64,000 nt of DNA, taken from contig OZ035960.1 of the NCBI GenBank assembly GCA_964034945.1, positions 67,634,994 to 67,698,993 of the forward strand. The letters run 5' to 3'. This DNA is from Chrysopilus asiliformis. Taxonomy: Eukaryota > Arthropoda > Insecta > Diptera > Rhagionidae. The translations under genes and the position numbers were made by a program. The stretch's first letter is position 1. Every line of letters begins with the position of its first letter. Shown one piece after another: positions 51,509 to 62,066 of this stretch. The notes under the pieces are model-generated. The model was not told where the DNA came from. It was given only the letters and a program-made list of their open reading frames with translations, and ran no database searches.

Positions 51509-54500
51509 CCTCGGATCATAAAAAAATATTTATTACAGTAACTATTCAAGACGAAGAATTTTTGGCTTTAATCGATACAGGTTCAACGGTTAACATTTTA
51601 AACGAAAACAGATTCCCTAAAACCAAATATGAAATAATAGATAGAGAAAAAGTTATAATTAACACAATTCAGGGAGAAGTAAATAAACCTAATTTTTCAG
51701 TGGCAACGCAATGTCCAATAGAATTTAAATATCCCAATAATGCAAGATTCAAATGGATTGCCATGTTATTAAATAAACCATACGATTTATTAATTGGTAT
51801 GGATTGGATACAGAAAAACGTAAAAGTAATCGATATAGTAAATCAAGTCATTGTAATGACCAATGAAGTGAGTCTTCCATTCTTAACAAAAAACCTGACA
51901 GAAGAAGTTAATGTTATGGAAGTAAGCGAAGTTCAAAATCTTCAATTGGAGCATTTAAATGAAAAAGAAAAAAATTTAGTTACCAAATTATTGGAAAAGT
52001 ATCATAAACTTCTCTTTAAGGAAGGAGATATATTAACAAGTACGAAAACTATTGTTCACAAAATAAAAACGACCACAAATGATCAAATAAATTCGAAATT
52101 ATATCGATATCCAGCAAAACACGAAGCAGAAGTTAGAAAGCAAATGTTAGAGATGGAAAAACAGGGTATTATTAGAAAAAGTCATAGCAGGTACAGTTCA
52201 CCAATTATTGTAGTGCCAAAGAAGAAAGATAACTCAGGAATTGAAAAATTTAGAATTGTAGTAGATTATAGAAGATTAAATCAAATTACAATTGACGATA
52301 AGTATCCGTTACCAAATATTGATAGTATTCTAGATAAACTAGGAAAAGCTCAGTATTTTAGTACGATAGATTTAGCGAAAGGATACCATCAGATTTTAGT
52401 AGCAGATAAAGATATAGAGAAAACAGCATTTGTCACCCCCGCAGGATTATATGAATATGTAAGGATGCCGTTTGGTTTAAAAAATGCCCCGGCTACATTT
52501 CAAAGATTAATTAATGACATTCTTAGAGAATACATAAATCAAATATGTGTAGTTTACCTGGACGACATTTTGATTTTTTCGACGACTTTAGAGGAACACA
52601 TTAAATCTTTAGAAAAAATTTTCGTTAAACTCCAACAACATAATTTAAAGATTCAAATAGATAAATGTAGTTTTTTGAAAAAGGATACAGAATTTTTAGG
52701 ACATGTTTTAACTAGTGAAGGTATAAAACCGAACCCAGATAAAATTAAGAATATTCAGGATTTAGAATTACCAAAAACAGAAAGACAATTAAAAGGATTT
52801 TTAGGAGCAACAGGTTATTACAGAAAGTTTATAAAAGATTATTCAAAAGTAGCATATCCGATGATTAAATATTTGAAGAAAGGAAGTAGAATTAACAAAA
52901 ATGATCCTCAATATATTGAAGCATTTGAGAATTTAAAAGCTTTGATTACTTCACACCCAATATTAAAATATCCAGAATACGATCAACCATTTGTTGTTAC
53001 AACAGATGCGAGTGATTATGCCATAGGCGCGGTTTTGTCACAACAAGGACATCCAATTTGTTACGTCTCCAGAACTCTTAATGATCATGAAAAAAATTAT
53101 TGTACCACAGATAAAGAATTTCTAGCTATTATGTATGCAGTTAATTATTTTAGGCCGTATTTATATGGAAATAAATTTAAAATAGTATCAGATCACGTAC
53201 CGATTAAGTATTTAAATAGCAAATACAAAGGCAAAGAATTTTCCCAAAGACATCAAAGATGGTTATTAAAACTTCAAGAATTTAATTATGAAATAGAGTA
53301 TTTACAGGGAAAAGAGAATAAGGTAGCTGATTTTTTAAGCAGAATTGAAAATTCAGATAGAATTAATGAAAACAACGATACAGAATCTAATTTAAATCTT
53401 TCGGATGATACAATGCATTCCGTTGATGAACAATTGTTAGATCACATAGGTATCAAAGACGAAATAGTAAATAAATATAAAACTCAAATCATTCTAACTT
53501 ATAGTCCAGAAAAGGAAATTGAGATTTCACATAATCGAAGAATTATTGAGGTAGATCCATTACAAAGTGAAGATTCATTAAAAGACATTTTTATTCGTTA
53601 CATTAAACCAGGTTGTACAGGTATCTATTCAGAGGTCACTGATACGGATTATAATAAAGTTCAATTAATACTAGTATCTATGTTTACCAATAACAGAAAA
53701 ATTAAATTTATAAAATGTTCTAAAAGAGCAAGGGAAATCCAAACCGAGGAGGAGATACATAGACAGATCTCTCTATACCATACAATTGAATCAATGCACA
53801 GTGGAGTAAATGAATCTTATTATAGTTTAAAAGACAAAATATATTATCCAAAACTACAGGAACATGTAAGATTAATTATTAGTAATTGCAGAAAATGTCA
53901 AGAAATAAAATATGATAGAAAACCTATTAAAGCAAAATTTATGTTGACCGAAACACCAAATGCAAAGAATGAAATTATTCATTTAGATATCTTTCATTTT
54001 AAGAAACAAGCATTTTTTACTGTAATTGATAAACTAACGAAGTTTGCAGCAGCATATAAAATAACAGATAGAAATTGGAGAACAAAGAAATCTCTAATGA
54101 TGGAACATTTCGTAAAGTTCGGTAAACCAAAAAAGATAATAATGGATAATGAATTTAGGGCAGAGCAAATTTTAGAATATTTAAGAGAAGAAAATATTGA
54201 ATACCACTTAACAAAACCAAACAGTCATACAGGTAATTCTGATATAGAAAGAATTCACTCAACCCTCTTAGAAAAACTAACAGGAATTGATGATAATGAT
54301 CTTTCAGTAGAAATGAAGATGCAGATGGCTATAGGAAACTATAACAATCGATATCATTCATCAATAAAATGTACCCCAAATGACGCTAAAGAAAAAGTAC
54401 AAGTTTCTGATCTCCAAGATAGGTTAAATAAAATGAAAAATAGTATGTTAAATAAAAGAAATGCAAATAGGGAAGATTATACTGAAAATAGACTAATAGG

Positions 54501-54696
54501 ACCAATTAGAAATTACAAAAGACTAAGACATAAAGATGAAACGTATTACAAATATAAACAGTTACGAAACGTACATAAGACAAATATTAAAAGACCATTA
54601 AAACTTACAGATCCAGCACATTATAATAATGCTATTATTAGTAATGCCAGCAATGCCAGCAACGCAAGCATTGTTGCAAATCAATCCAATATATGA
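51490..54696 (+). CDS. pol: Errantivirus Pol, open from the gag overlap; first Met at 51562
   Basis: Pol supplies protease, RT, RNase H and integrase. The frame is open from 51490 and is probably entered by -1 frameshift from gag, so the Met at 51562 need not be a start. Motifs counted from that Met: protease LIDTGST (residues about 4-10); RT with VVDYRRLN (about 229) and VYLDDILIF (about 328); RNase H TDASDYAIGAVL (about 480); integrase zinc region ending CRKCQ (about 780); core Asp in IHLDIF (about 809), Asp in MDNEF (about 860) and Glu in DIERIHS (about 895), spacing 35. The C-terminus overlaps the start of the env region by 68 bases. No stop or missing catalytic residue is seen, so the polyprotein looks functional. 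Confidence 0.94.
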   Translation, partial: CVFYKLASDHKKIFITVTIQDEEFLALIDTGSTVNILNENRFPKTKYEIIDREKVIINTIQGEVNKPNFSVATQCPIEFKYPNNARFKWIAMLLNKPYDLLIGMDWIQKNVKVIDIVNQVIVMTNEVSLPFLTKNLTEEVNVMEVSEVQNLQLEHLNEKEKNLVTKLLEKYHKLLFKEGDILTSTKTIVHKIKTTTNDQINSKLYRYPAKHEAEVRKQMLEMEKQGIIRKSHSRYSSPIIVVPKKKDNSGIEKFRIVVDYRRLNQITIDDKYPLPNIDSILDKLGKAQYFSTIDLAKGYHQILVADKDIEKTAFVTPAGLYEYVRMPFGLKNAPATFQRLINDILREYINQICVVYLDDILIFSTTLEEHIKSLEKIFVKLQQHNLKIQIDKCSFLKKDTEFLGHVLTSEGIKPNPDKIKNIQDLELPKTERQLKGFLGATGYYRKFIKDYSKVAYPMIKYLKKGSRINKNDPQYIEAFENLKALITSHPILKYPEYDQPFVVTTDASDYAIGAVLSQQGHPICYVSRTLNDHEKNYCTTDKEFLAIMYAVNYFRPYLYGNKFKIVSDHVPIKYLNSKYKGKEFSQRHQRWLLKLQEFNYEIEYLQGKENKVADFLSRIENSDRINENNDTESNLNLSDDTMHSVDEQLLDHIGIKDEIVNKYKTQIILTYSPEKEIEISHNRRIIEVDPLQSEDSLKDIFIRYIKPGCTGIYSEVTDTDYNKVQLILVSMFTNNRKIKFIKCSKRAREIQTEEEIHRQISLYHTIESMHSGVNESYYSLKDKIYYPKLQEHVRLIISNCRKCQEIKYDRKPIKAKFMLTETPNAKNEIIHLDIFHFKKQAFFTVIDKLTKFAAAYKITDRNWRTKKSLMMEHFVKFGKPKKIIMDNEFRAEQILEYLREENIEYHLTKPNSHTGNSDIERIHSTLLEKLTGIDDNDLSVEMKMQMAIGNYNNRYHSSIKCTPNDAKEKVQVSDLQDRLNKMKNSMLNKRNANREDYTENRLIGPIRNYKRLRHKDETYYKYKQLRNVHKTNIKRPLKLTDPAHYNNAIISNASNASNASIVANQSNI

Positions 54697-56159
54697 AGAG
54701 TTAGGATATATAAAAATTAAGCTTCATGATGTCGAAATAGTTAATGAAACAAACATAATTTTACATATTATTAATCCCAATGAAATTTCTAATATTTTAA
54801 CAAAAATTGAAGAAAACGTTAAGCAAGTAGACTTCGACAATAAAAATCTAATAAGAAGAAGAAATTAAAACTATCAGAGCAAAAATTAAGTCGATCATAC
54901 CTAAAATAAATAGGAAGAAAAGAGGTTTATTAAATTTTGTAGGATTAGCTTCAAAATGGTTATTTGGTACAATGGACGATTACGACAGACAAGATATACT
55001 AGAACATTTAAATACGCTTGAATATAATGACAGAAATGCTATTAGTACATTAAACCAACAAATTTCAATAAATTCACATTTTAACGAAACAATAAATATG
55101 ATAAAAGAAGCAATAGATAATGACAGAAATAAAATAATAAAAGCAAATAATGAATTTGTTAAAGTTAACAAAGAAATTTTAAATCATGCTCAATATTTAG
55201 ATTATATAATAAAATTAAGATATTTAGAAAATAAGGTAAATCAAATACAAGATAATATAGCTTCAGCTAAATATAATATGATGCATCCAAGTTTATTAAC
55301 TGCAGAAGAATTGGAAACTTTTAAAATAGATTTTTTTAAACTAAAACTGATAAAAATTGGAGTTATTGAATACAAAGATCAGTCGATAATTTTAGCAATT
55401 AAGATTCCGAAAAATTATTTGAAAACAGAATTAAAATTAATTATGCCATTACCCAATACAGATAGTTTTGAAATTATGGATAAGAAGGAATATATTGTTG
55501 TAATTAATAATAAAACTTATACATATAAAGAAAACACTATGCTAAACGATTTGAAAATCAGTAAAAATTGTATTTGGAAGAATTCATGCAAATTGAAATA
55601 TAATAATGAAACAAGAATTGAAGTATTAGATGAAGAAACATTATTAGTAATAAATGCTATAGACGAAAAACTAGTTCAAAATTGTGATGATAGGAATATA
55701 TCCCTAAATAAAAATTATTTGATTATATTTAATGATTGTGAAATGAAACTTATGCAGGAAACATTTTATAACAAAAAGGAAATTATTCATGAAAAATATT
55801 TCTACCAAAATGAAAAAATTAATCAATCATTCATAAAAACTTTAACATTCGATAATATTGCAATTAAGCATTTTGATAACATAAAGCAAATAGAAGAGCT
55901 GCAAAAACATAAAATTGTATCTTACGGAATTAATATAATAATTTTCATAATTGTAATTATATTAATAATCATTATATTTTGTATATGCAAAAAGACAAAG
56001 ATTGAATTTTTAAACAAAAGAATTCAGGAGAATTCTTACTCTTACCGGGGAGGGGTTATATATCCGACGCCGACAGTAATTGAAGACAAAACAAAGGTTG
56101 TCGATGGAATTTCCATAGAAAATGGACCACCGACGCAAAGAACAAGTAGAGTTTTCTAG
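54629..56159 (+). pseudogene. env: Errantivirus env, interrupted by a frame change
   Basis: Env of errantiviruses is related to the baculovirus F fusion protein and is made from a spliced RNA. Here the 5' part (54629-54868, surface-unit side, 79 codons) stops at 54866-54868, and the remainder continues in another frame, open from 54855 to 56159. The second part shows a basic cleavage site RKKR (54912-54923) followed by a conserved hydrophobic segment with SKWLFGT. It then has a helical region, Cys residues in the middle, a strong membrane segment near 55920-55985 and a basic cytoplasmic tail that ends inside the 3' LTR. The break lies around an AAGAAGAAGAAA stretch (54852-54864), consistent with a one-base indel. 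The surface part is also short. The copy as it stands should not encode a complete envelope protein. Confidence 0.88.
56043..56055 (+). promoter_or_regulatory. Polypurine tract GGGGAGGGG at the 3' LTR
   Basis: CCGGGGAGGGG overlaps the start of the 3' LTR by two G. It is the expected plus-strand primer and lies within the env frame. Confidence 0.75.
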
Positions 56160-56392
56160 GAAAACTGATTAGAAGAGAAAAATGCATCTTATGCATTTTT
56201 CAAGATAAATCTTTGTCTTCATGCATCATAGAAGTTAAGCATTAAGTTAGTTGATTGTAAATCGCCGAGCTATAACCATTCCGCTTTCAATAAAGTATAT
56301 TAAAGAATTAAACTGTGTTTTTTTATATATTATAATCAACAGTAGTTCAAAGTTGATTTTTTTAAATAAAGAAACCGTGTGAAATTATAATT
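56054..56392 (+). repeat. 3' LTR, 339 bp
   Basis: Partner of 49956-50294. Differences I see: ACCGACGCAAAG here against ACCGAAGCAAAG, and the length of a T/A run near 56360. It carries the last codons of env. Confidence 0.93.
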
Positions 56393-56396
56393 CGTG

Positions 56397-56698
56397 CGAT
56401 TGATCATGTGTAATTAAGTGATTTTGTTTAGAGGGGGGAACTCCCTAAGAGAAGGTAACCGACCTCAACACATCAGCAATGGTTTGAGAAATTTGTAATA
56501 TCCTAACAAACATCAAGGGGTCGCAATGGTTTGGCTCCATTGCAACATTAAAATCCAAATGGTTCAGGATAACACGCCTGAAGTGGGGTGGGAAAAGCCA
56601 CTGTTATCGCCCTCCAGATCTTTCCTTTTTTTTAGCTTTTGATTTTTTTACATAGGTCAAGACGAATCTCCCTTTCGCCCTCTGACTTTTAACCCACA
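56397..56698. other. No gene seen
   Basis: Continuation of the sequence into which the errantivirus inserted. AATGGTTTG or CAATGGTTTGGCTCCATTG words recur at 56479, 56527 and 56558. No coding frame. Confidence 0.4.
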
Positions 56699-56894
56699 TG
56701 TAGCATACACCTTATTGTGAGATGTGTGGACAGAAGAGGATGAACCGCGACCCCCGCAGCCGGAGCTAGCTGGAAAGTTTTTGTATGCTACGCTCTTCTC
56801 CGCCATCCACCCACGCCTTGTGCAGATCATGTGGACGCTGCCATGATCCTTAGCACATGGCGCTGTGTGTTAGCACAATAAATGGCGCCCAACT
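56699..56894 (+). repeat. LTR remnant (about 179 bp) followed by primer site TGGCGCCCAACT
   Basis: The stretch starts TGTAGCATACACC (56699), ends GTTAGCACA (56877) and is followed after five bases by TGGCGCCCAACTAGG (56883), an LTR end plus primer-site arrangement. It is probably the 5' LTR of the gag-pol element whose coding part begins at 60445, with a leader later split by a hAT and a Helitron-like array. The 3' LTR would lie beyond the window, so this cannot be confirmed here. Confidence 0.55.
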
Positions 56895-57185
56895 AGGCAC
56901 AAAAATCGTTCATCACGGACTTCGGTCTGGTTCTCCACGAACTGTGCCTCGATAATTTCTTTGATCAGTTTTCTGCATCACGTCCCTACTGTAAATAATT
57001 TTTCCAAGCATTTAATTATCCTTTTTTTGATTTAGTTTGTCTGTTTTCATTCAGTAAAATTTTATCGCATGGTCTCAGTGGAGTAATTTTTATGGAGGAG
57101 ATAGAGGTAAATGTTCGTTTTCCCAAAGTATTGAGGTAGACATAGTTCAATTTCGGCTACTCGCTCGATTGCTATCACTTCACAT

Positions 57186-58153
57186 CAGTGGCGTGCGGTC
57201 TAAGGCGCAGATGGCGCAGAGCGCACCCTGACAAATTCGTTCAAATAAAATAATTTGAACGCATCAAATAAAATAATTTGAAATTTCCACACAAATTTCA
57301 TCCAATCTTACACTTTTATAACGATACATCTTCATATTCAATATGCTTCTCGCGCAGTAAATCAATGCGCGCCTCCAAAGAACCAAAATGAAAGAGGAAA
57401 TACCAATTCGAATACTTGGACGAGACGCACAAGTAAAAGTTTCGTAAAGGGGGAACTTAGCATCAGGCATATCATTCGATTTTTCTTCATAAGCGCTGTA
57501 GAGTTGCTGCGCTCGACTCTACATGAGAAGCTATCGCATGTTTCAATGAATTTTTTGACGCACAGAAAGTGGTTTTGTTCGTGTATCATTCATGTTTCAG
57601 GCGCAGCGATTTAAATGCGCACGATCCGTCGATTTCAATGAATAAACTGCCGCAACTTGAATGGGGATATGTAAAAAATGGGAAAACGTTTTTCGAATGA
57701 ATTTTTTGGTGGAAGCTCATTCTTTGGTTAGACTTTGTTGGATAATTACTGAATTTGCGATTTGCGTGTTGATTTTCTTTGGAAAATATGAGTATTCATA
57801 CCTGTGACGTATGTTTATTATTAAAACAGCCTTTCTCAAGGCTAAATTTAGAAGACAAAAATATTTTTATCAAGAAAAGTCGTCCTATTCCTAAAATTGA
57901 TTTGACTCAGAAAAGTACTGTTAAAGGGAAAATTTGTGAGCGACATTTCAAGGTAGAAAATTATTCTAAATTTAATTGGTTGAAGGCATGTGCTGAGAGT
58001 AAAATATTATTTTGTTGTCCACACTAAAAGTTTCCGGCTCTTTCTATGACAATGTAATTGACGATTTTGCAAAATCAGAACGCAGAATCGATTTGGTGTA
58101 CAAAGTTTAGACAAGTCTGCGCACCCTTATGTGGTTTGCACCGCACGCCACTG
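57186..58153 (+). mobile_element. hAT deletion derivative, CAGTGGCGTGCGGTC ends, duplication CTTCACAT
   Basis: CAGTGGCGTGCGGTCTAAGG (57186) and the complementary ACCGCACGCCACTG (to 58153) are inverted ends, and CTTCACAT flanks both sides exactly (57178-57185 and 58154-58161). The interior retains the N-terminal TTF-type finger region of a transposase and probably a few C-terminal codons. With 968 bp against about 3 kb or more for complete zf-TTF hATs, it is a deletion derivative. Confidence 0.94.
57779..58110 (+). pseudogene. zf-TTF hAT transposase: N-terminal finger remnant and possible C-terminal scrap
   Basis: The 82-codon frame (57779-58027) contains KKSRPIPKIDLTQKSTVKGK, then ERHFKVENYSKFNWLKACAE and SKILFCCPH. 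This order (RP.P.I, a His-Phe block, the Y..FNWL word and the C-x-x-C-type FCCP end) is the TTF-type zinc finger region found at the start of ZMYM1-like hAT transposases. The stop at 58025 follows directly. Just after, 58060-58110 in another frame reads DDFAKSERRIDLVYK, like the C-terminal end of this transposase group. The catalytic core and insertion domain are deleted. It has no activity, but the ends could be moved in trans. Confidence 0.82.
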
Positions 58154-58161
58154 CTTCACAT

Positions 58162-58604
58162 GCAATGGGGTAAAAGGATGTTTACCAGAAATGGAGACGG
58201 TGTCGTGAGGCAAGTTGTGACGTATGGGAGCTTTAATGCTTGCAGTTTTTTTTTGCAACCATTTCCAACTTGCCAGGCTAACCTGGAAGATTATATGCTG
58301 ATATGACTTCCCCATTAAGATAACAGAATAGCAGCATTTATGATGGTTGAATTTTGAATGGAGTAGTTGAAGTGTTTCAATCAGTATTTAAATTTGAATA
58401 TCCCGACTCAACTCATTATTCAGTTACCCACATATAAAGTTTGCACGATTTTTTTTGAAGTGAAAACTTCTTTAGCGGCGTTGTGAGTGATTTCAAACTC
58501 GATGAAACGAAAAAGCGACAGTAAAAAGAGATAGGATATTTTAGCCTACGAGAAAATGAGATAGAATACAGATGGGTGCCAGTCAATTTATCGTAAACAA
58601 GATT
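58162..58604. other. No gene seen
   Basis: AT-rich leader-like DNA between the hAT and the purine-rich tract. No motif. Confidence 0.4.
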
Positions 58605-58700
58605 GATGGGAAGGGGGAAGGGGAAGAGGGCGGGGTACGGGAAGGGAAAGGGGAGAAGGGAGAAGTGGTAGGAGGGAGGAAGTGGAGAGAGGAGGCGATA
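58605..58700 (+). repeat. Polypurine tract with G runs, about 95 bp
   Basis: From ATGGGAAGGGGGAAGGGGAA onward the plus strand is almost all A and G, with at least ten runs of three or more G. This could form triplex or G-quadruplex DNA. It directly precedes the Helitron-like array. Confidence 0.75.
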
Positions 58701-58738
58701 AATTATGTTTCGTCATAAATTGCAATATATACATATCT

Positions 58739-59740
58739 ACTCGTATATAAATAAAAATGGATGTTTTATTGTTTGTCTGTCTGCCTGAGATTACAAAACT
58801 CAAAAACTACTGGACCGATTTTTATGCGGTTTTTTTCAAAATAGTCTGTGTTACCAGGAGCAGGTTTTTAGCTACGTAGATTTTCGAAATTCGAAACGGA
58901 AGGTCCTGTAAGGATAATGAAAATATCCTTTTTCCCATTTTTCCCCGGAAAAATTTGCATTTTAGGGTTTTTGGGGTCGCTGATCACGAATCCGGTATTA
59001 GATTTTCAAAATTCGAAACGGAAGGTCCTGTAAGGATAATGAAAATATCCTTTTTCCCATTTTCCCCGGAAAAATTTGCATTTTAGGGTTTTTGGGGTCG
59101 CTGATCACGAATCCGGTATTAGATTTTCAAAATTCGAAACGGAAGGTCCTGTAAGGATAATGAAAATATCCTTTTCCCCATTTTTCCCTGGAAAAATTTG
59201 CATTTTAGGGTTTTTGGGGTCGCTGATCACGAATCCGGTATTAGATTTTCAAAATTCGAAACGGAAGGTCCTGTAAGGATAATGAAAATATCCTTTTTCC
59301 CATTTTTCCCCGGAAAAATTTGCACTATAGGGTTTTTGGGGTCACTGATCACGAATCCGGTATTAGATTTTCAAAATTCGAAACAGAAGGTCCTGTAAGG
59401 ATAATGAAAATATCCTTTTTCCCATTTTTCCCTGGAAAAATTTGCATTTTAGGGTTTTTGAGGTCGCTGATCACGAATCCGGTATTAGATTTTTAAAATT
59501 CGAAACGGAAGGTCCTGTAAGGATAATGAAAATATCCTTTTTCCCATTTTTCCCCGGAAAAATTTGCACTATAGGGTTTTTGGGGTTACTAATCACGAAT
59601 CCGATATTAGATTTTCAAAATTCGAAACGGAAGGTCCTGTAAGGATAATGAAAATATCCTTTTTCCCATTTTCCCCGGAAAAATTTGCATTTTAGGGTTT
59701 TTGGGGTCGCTGATCACGAATCCGGTATTAGATTTTCAAT
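58739..59740 (+). mobile_element. Helitron-like copy with seven near-identical 122-bp units
   Basis: It begins around CTCGTATATAAATAAAAATG with a GTCTGTCTGCCTG tract and ACTACTGGACCGATTTTTAT. Units marked by GGTCCTGTAAGGATAATG follow at 58902, 59024, 59145, 59267, 59389, 59511 and 59633, a period of 122 (121 once). They differ by only a few bases and so have expanded recently. The array stops at 59740 without the tail seen in the 19.9-22.9 kb copy. The repeated open frames are read-through of the units. Confidence 0.85.
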
Positions 59741-60444
59741 AAAAATATAATATGACTTTTGAACTTGGTACCAATATTATAATAAATAAACGCTATAACT
59801 ATCCCACACCTGATACCGCATTCGTCTCATTCTCTCGCTGTTTAGTTTTCCTAAGGTTTCACTTCTACCGCGTGTGCACTGCACACACATGTTTTTTTTT
59901 TGTATTTTTTTTTAAGAGTAAATAGTTGATTATAAATAGATAAATTTTTCAAACCAATGCAAAAAAAAAAAAAAAAAGTTACAAGAATAAATAAATTGAA
60001 ATTGAAGTGTAACGCCTTTTCTTAGGGATGACTTTCCCCTCACGTCTTATTAATGAATATAAATCTAACGTATAACAGAAAATTAAAATTCATATTTTTT
60101 TAAAATTTTATTATTAGTTTCATATATTTTTTTAAGACTTTTGCACCTAATTTAATAATTAGTTGAAATAATAGCAAAAGGTGTTTTTTTTAAGTCGCTG
60201 ATTTGCATTTTGAAAAGCAAAAATAATTCGGCGAATGAAATTTTTGTCGTATTTTCGTATTTCTCGTATTTTCGAACTTTGTATTTTCGAAGTTTTGTTT
60301 TTGGCTTATTATTTTCTCTGACATTTGGGAAAAATTTGGAATTTGATTTTTTTATTAAATTAGGTATTTTTTTTGGTATTTTGTATTTACTTTTGGGATT
60401 GTGTTTCAATTATCATAGATTTTCGTAATTGGAGTTTTTGCGAA
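59741..60444 (+). other. Non-coding leader before gag
   Basis: AT-rich. A16 tract at 59960-59976; the words GTGTGCACTGCACACAC at 59871-59887 form a short palindrome. No gene. Confidence 0.5.
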
Positions 60445-61866
60445 ATGTATCGAACACCCGCTAGTAATCAGGGGGCAGTCTCTAAAAGAATGACACGGCA
60501 ACAGGCCCGAAACATGGACGGACAACTGAATTTTACCCCACAACGACCGCAAGATATGGCTAATCTTTTAGATATCCCCGAGTCATTAAATCAGGGAAAC
60601 CCAGCTGTTCATGCGAATTATGATTCTAACCCCGGTAAACGCGGTATAGGACGTAAAAAGTTGAACTTACCTTTAAACCGAGTCAGGCAGGAATTACAAT
60701 TTGAGAATTTAAACAATTCCTTGCCAGCTCAACCCTCTACCCCACGTAATATTGTCGTTCCACCACCTGTTCGTCCCACTTCTGCCATTCAATCTGCTTT
60801 GCCTTCACGACCCACTACACCTCGTGAATCTGTGGCCATTCCACCCTTGCCACACAGATTTTCTCGCCCTCCCCCTGTGCCCTTTCCTGGAGAAGCTTCT
60901 GGTTTCTCGAACACTGGCCTTTCATGGGATCCTACATTCGATGAGTACACCAGAAATTTTCCCCGTCCACCTCCACCACCTAGTGTCGATGTTGAGGTAC
61001 AAATAATGTTGCGAGAGCAGCAAAATGCTATTCAAAGTCTGCAAGAAACTCTTGCACGCTTAGAAAGGCCTTCACGAGCTGAGGAAAATGTCCCAATTGT
61101 TGAACAGCCCCAACCAAGACGTAGAGAGGAATCACCCCCACCACGTGTGATTCATTCACGGTGTAGGAGTCCAATGTCGTCTTGGACGGTTAAATTTAAT
61201 GGTTCATTCTCTGGTATCACAGTCGATGAACTAATTTTCCGACTTGAAGTCTTGAGCGAAAAGGAAAGAATTTCTAGGGATGATCTAGCCCGAAAATTTC
61301 ACAAGTTTTTAAGTGGCAGTGCTGAATCTTGGTACTGGCATTTTCTGCGAGCAAATCCAACGCCAAATTGGGAAACAATAAAGTCAGAACTACGTAGTCA
61401 ATTTGGAACCCTAGATACGGATCATGATTTCTTATCTGCAATAATGGCTAGAAAGCAAGGTCCTCGCGAATCAATCGACGAATTCCTAGCTGCGATACGG
61501 TCTTTGAATGTCCAAATGAGCTCTCCTTTACCTGATGTTCCCTTGATAAAAATTCTACGAAAAAACATTCTGTCCCGAATTGCAATGTTGATTTTTTCTG
61601 CAAATATCAACAATTTAAAAGAATTTCGCGATATCTGCAGAAAGGCTGAATTACATTTGGCGAATTTAAAATCTCAGCAAGTCTCTCAAAATCCTGTGCG
61701 CCAGGTGAACGAATTGGAACTCGAAGATAGTGCTGAACTTTCCGAGAACGTAGTAGAAGCATTCGATACTTCGAAAATCCAATATCGAATAAACCGAAGC
61801 CCGAAAGGAAAATCTGGACTTGCTGGAATTGTCAACAGCAAGGCCATTGCTACAAAGATTGTTTAG
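60445..61866 (+). pseudogene. Gag of an Osvaldo-type LTR retrotransposon, frame broken before the zinc knuckle
   Basis: I take the Met at 60445 (MYRTPASNQGAVSKRMTRQQ) as the start; the frame extends 24 codons further upstream without clear homology. The first half is Pro-rich. The capsid region from about residue 245 reads WTVKFNGSFSGITVDELIFR, then FLSGSAESWYWHFLRANPTP and SELRSQFGTLD, the retrotransposon Gag core with its WYW word. This is followed by RKQGPRESIDEFLAAIRSLN and a FRDICRKAELHL helix. The frame ends at 61864. The zinc knuckle expected next lies in the -1 frame (next entry), so either a frameshift mutation or programmed slippage near GGAAAATC (61807-61814) separates them. I favour mutation. 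Confidence 0.85.
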
Positions 61867-61997
61867 AACCAATCCAAGGCCGATTTTGCTTCAGATGTGG
61901 CCGAAAACTGAGCGAAAAACAACCATGTGCAGATTGTAAATCGGGAAACTGGAACAGGAGCGGAACGTTACCCGGAAATTCTCGCTCACGGATCTAA
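61809..61997 (+). pseudogene. Gag zinc-knuckle tail in the -1 frame
   Basis: In this frame the sequence reads KIWTCWNCQQQGHCYKDC, a CX2CX4HX4C knuckle, then GRFCFRCGRKLSEKQPCADC, a second Cys-rich group of C..C and C..C form lacking the His. It ends with TAA at 61995. The knuckle binds RNA in Gag. It overlaps the gag frame above by 58 bases. Confidence 0.8.
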
Positions 61998-62066
61998 GAA
62001 CCGGGGATTTGAATTCGAAGCAAGTTGATCCCATAAAAATTTTGAAACGCGAAACTGAATTTAAAA

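Larger units (their letters stand above)
49956..56392 (+). mobile_element. Errantivirus (endogenous gypsy-type retrovirus), CGTG target duplication
   Basis: Two 339-bp LTRs (49956-50294 and 56054-56392) differ at only two or so bases as read by eye. CGTG flanks the element on both sides (49952-49955 and 56393-56396). Order: LTR, tRNA-Ser primer site, gag, pol in the -1 frame, env, polypurine tract, LTR. This is the standard layout of insect errantiviruses such as 17.6, 297 and ZAM (family Metaviridae). Total 6437 bp. gag and pol are open. env is broken by a frame change near 54850-54870, so the copy could retrotranspose but not make an intact envelope. Confidence 0.95.

Noticed and set aside
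59076..59642. Three similar 66-codon frames
   Set aside because: They arise from the near-identical repeat units and have no family motif.
58902..59740. CRISPR-like regular spacing of repeats
   Set aside because: Whole 122-bp units are repeated with no unique spacers, and the context is a eukaryotic transposon.
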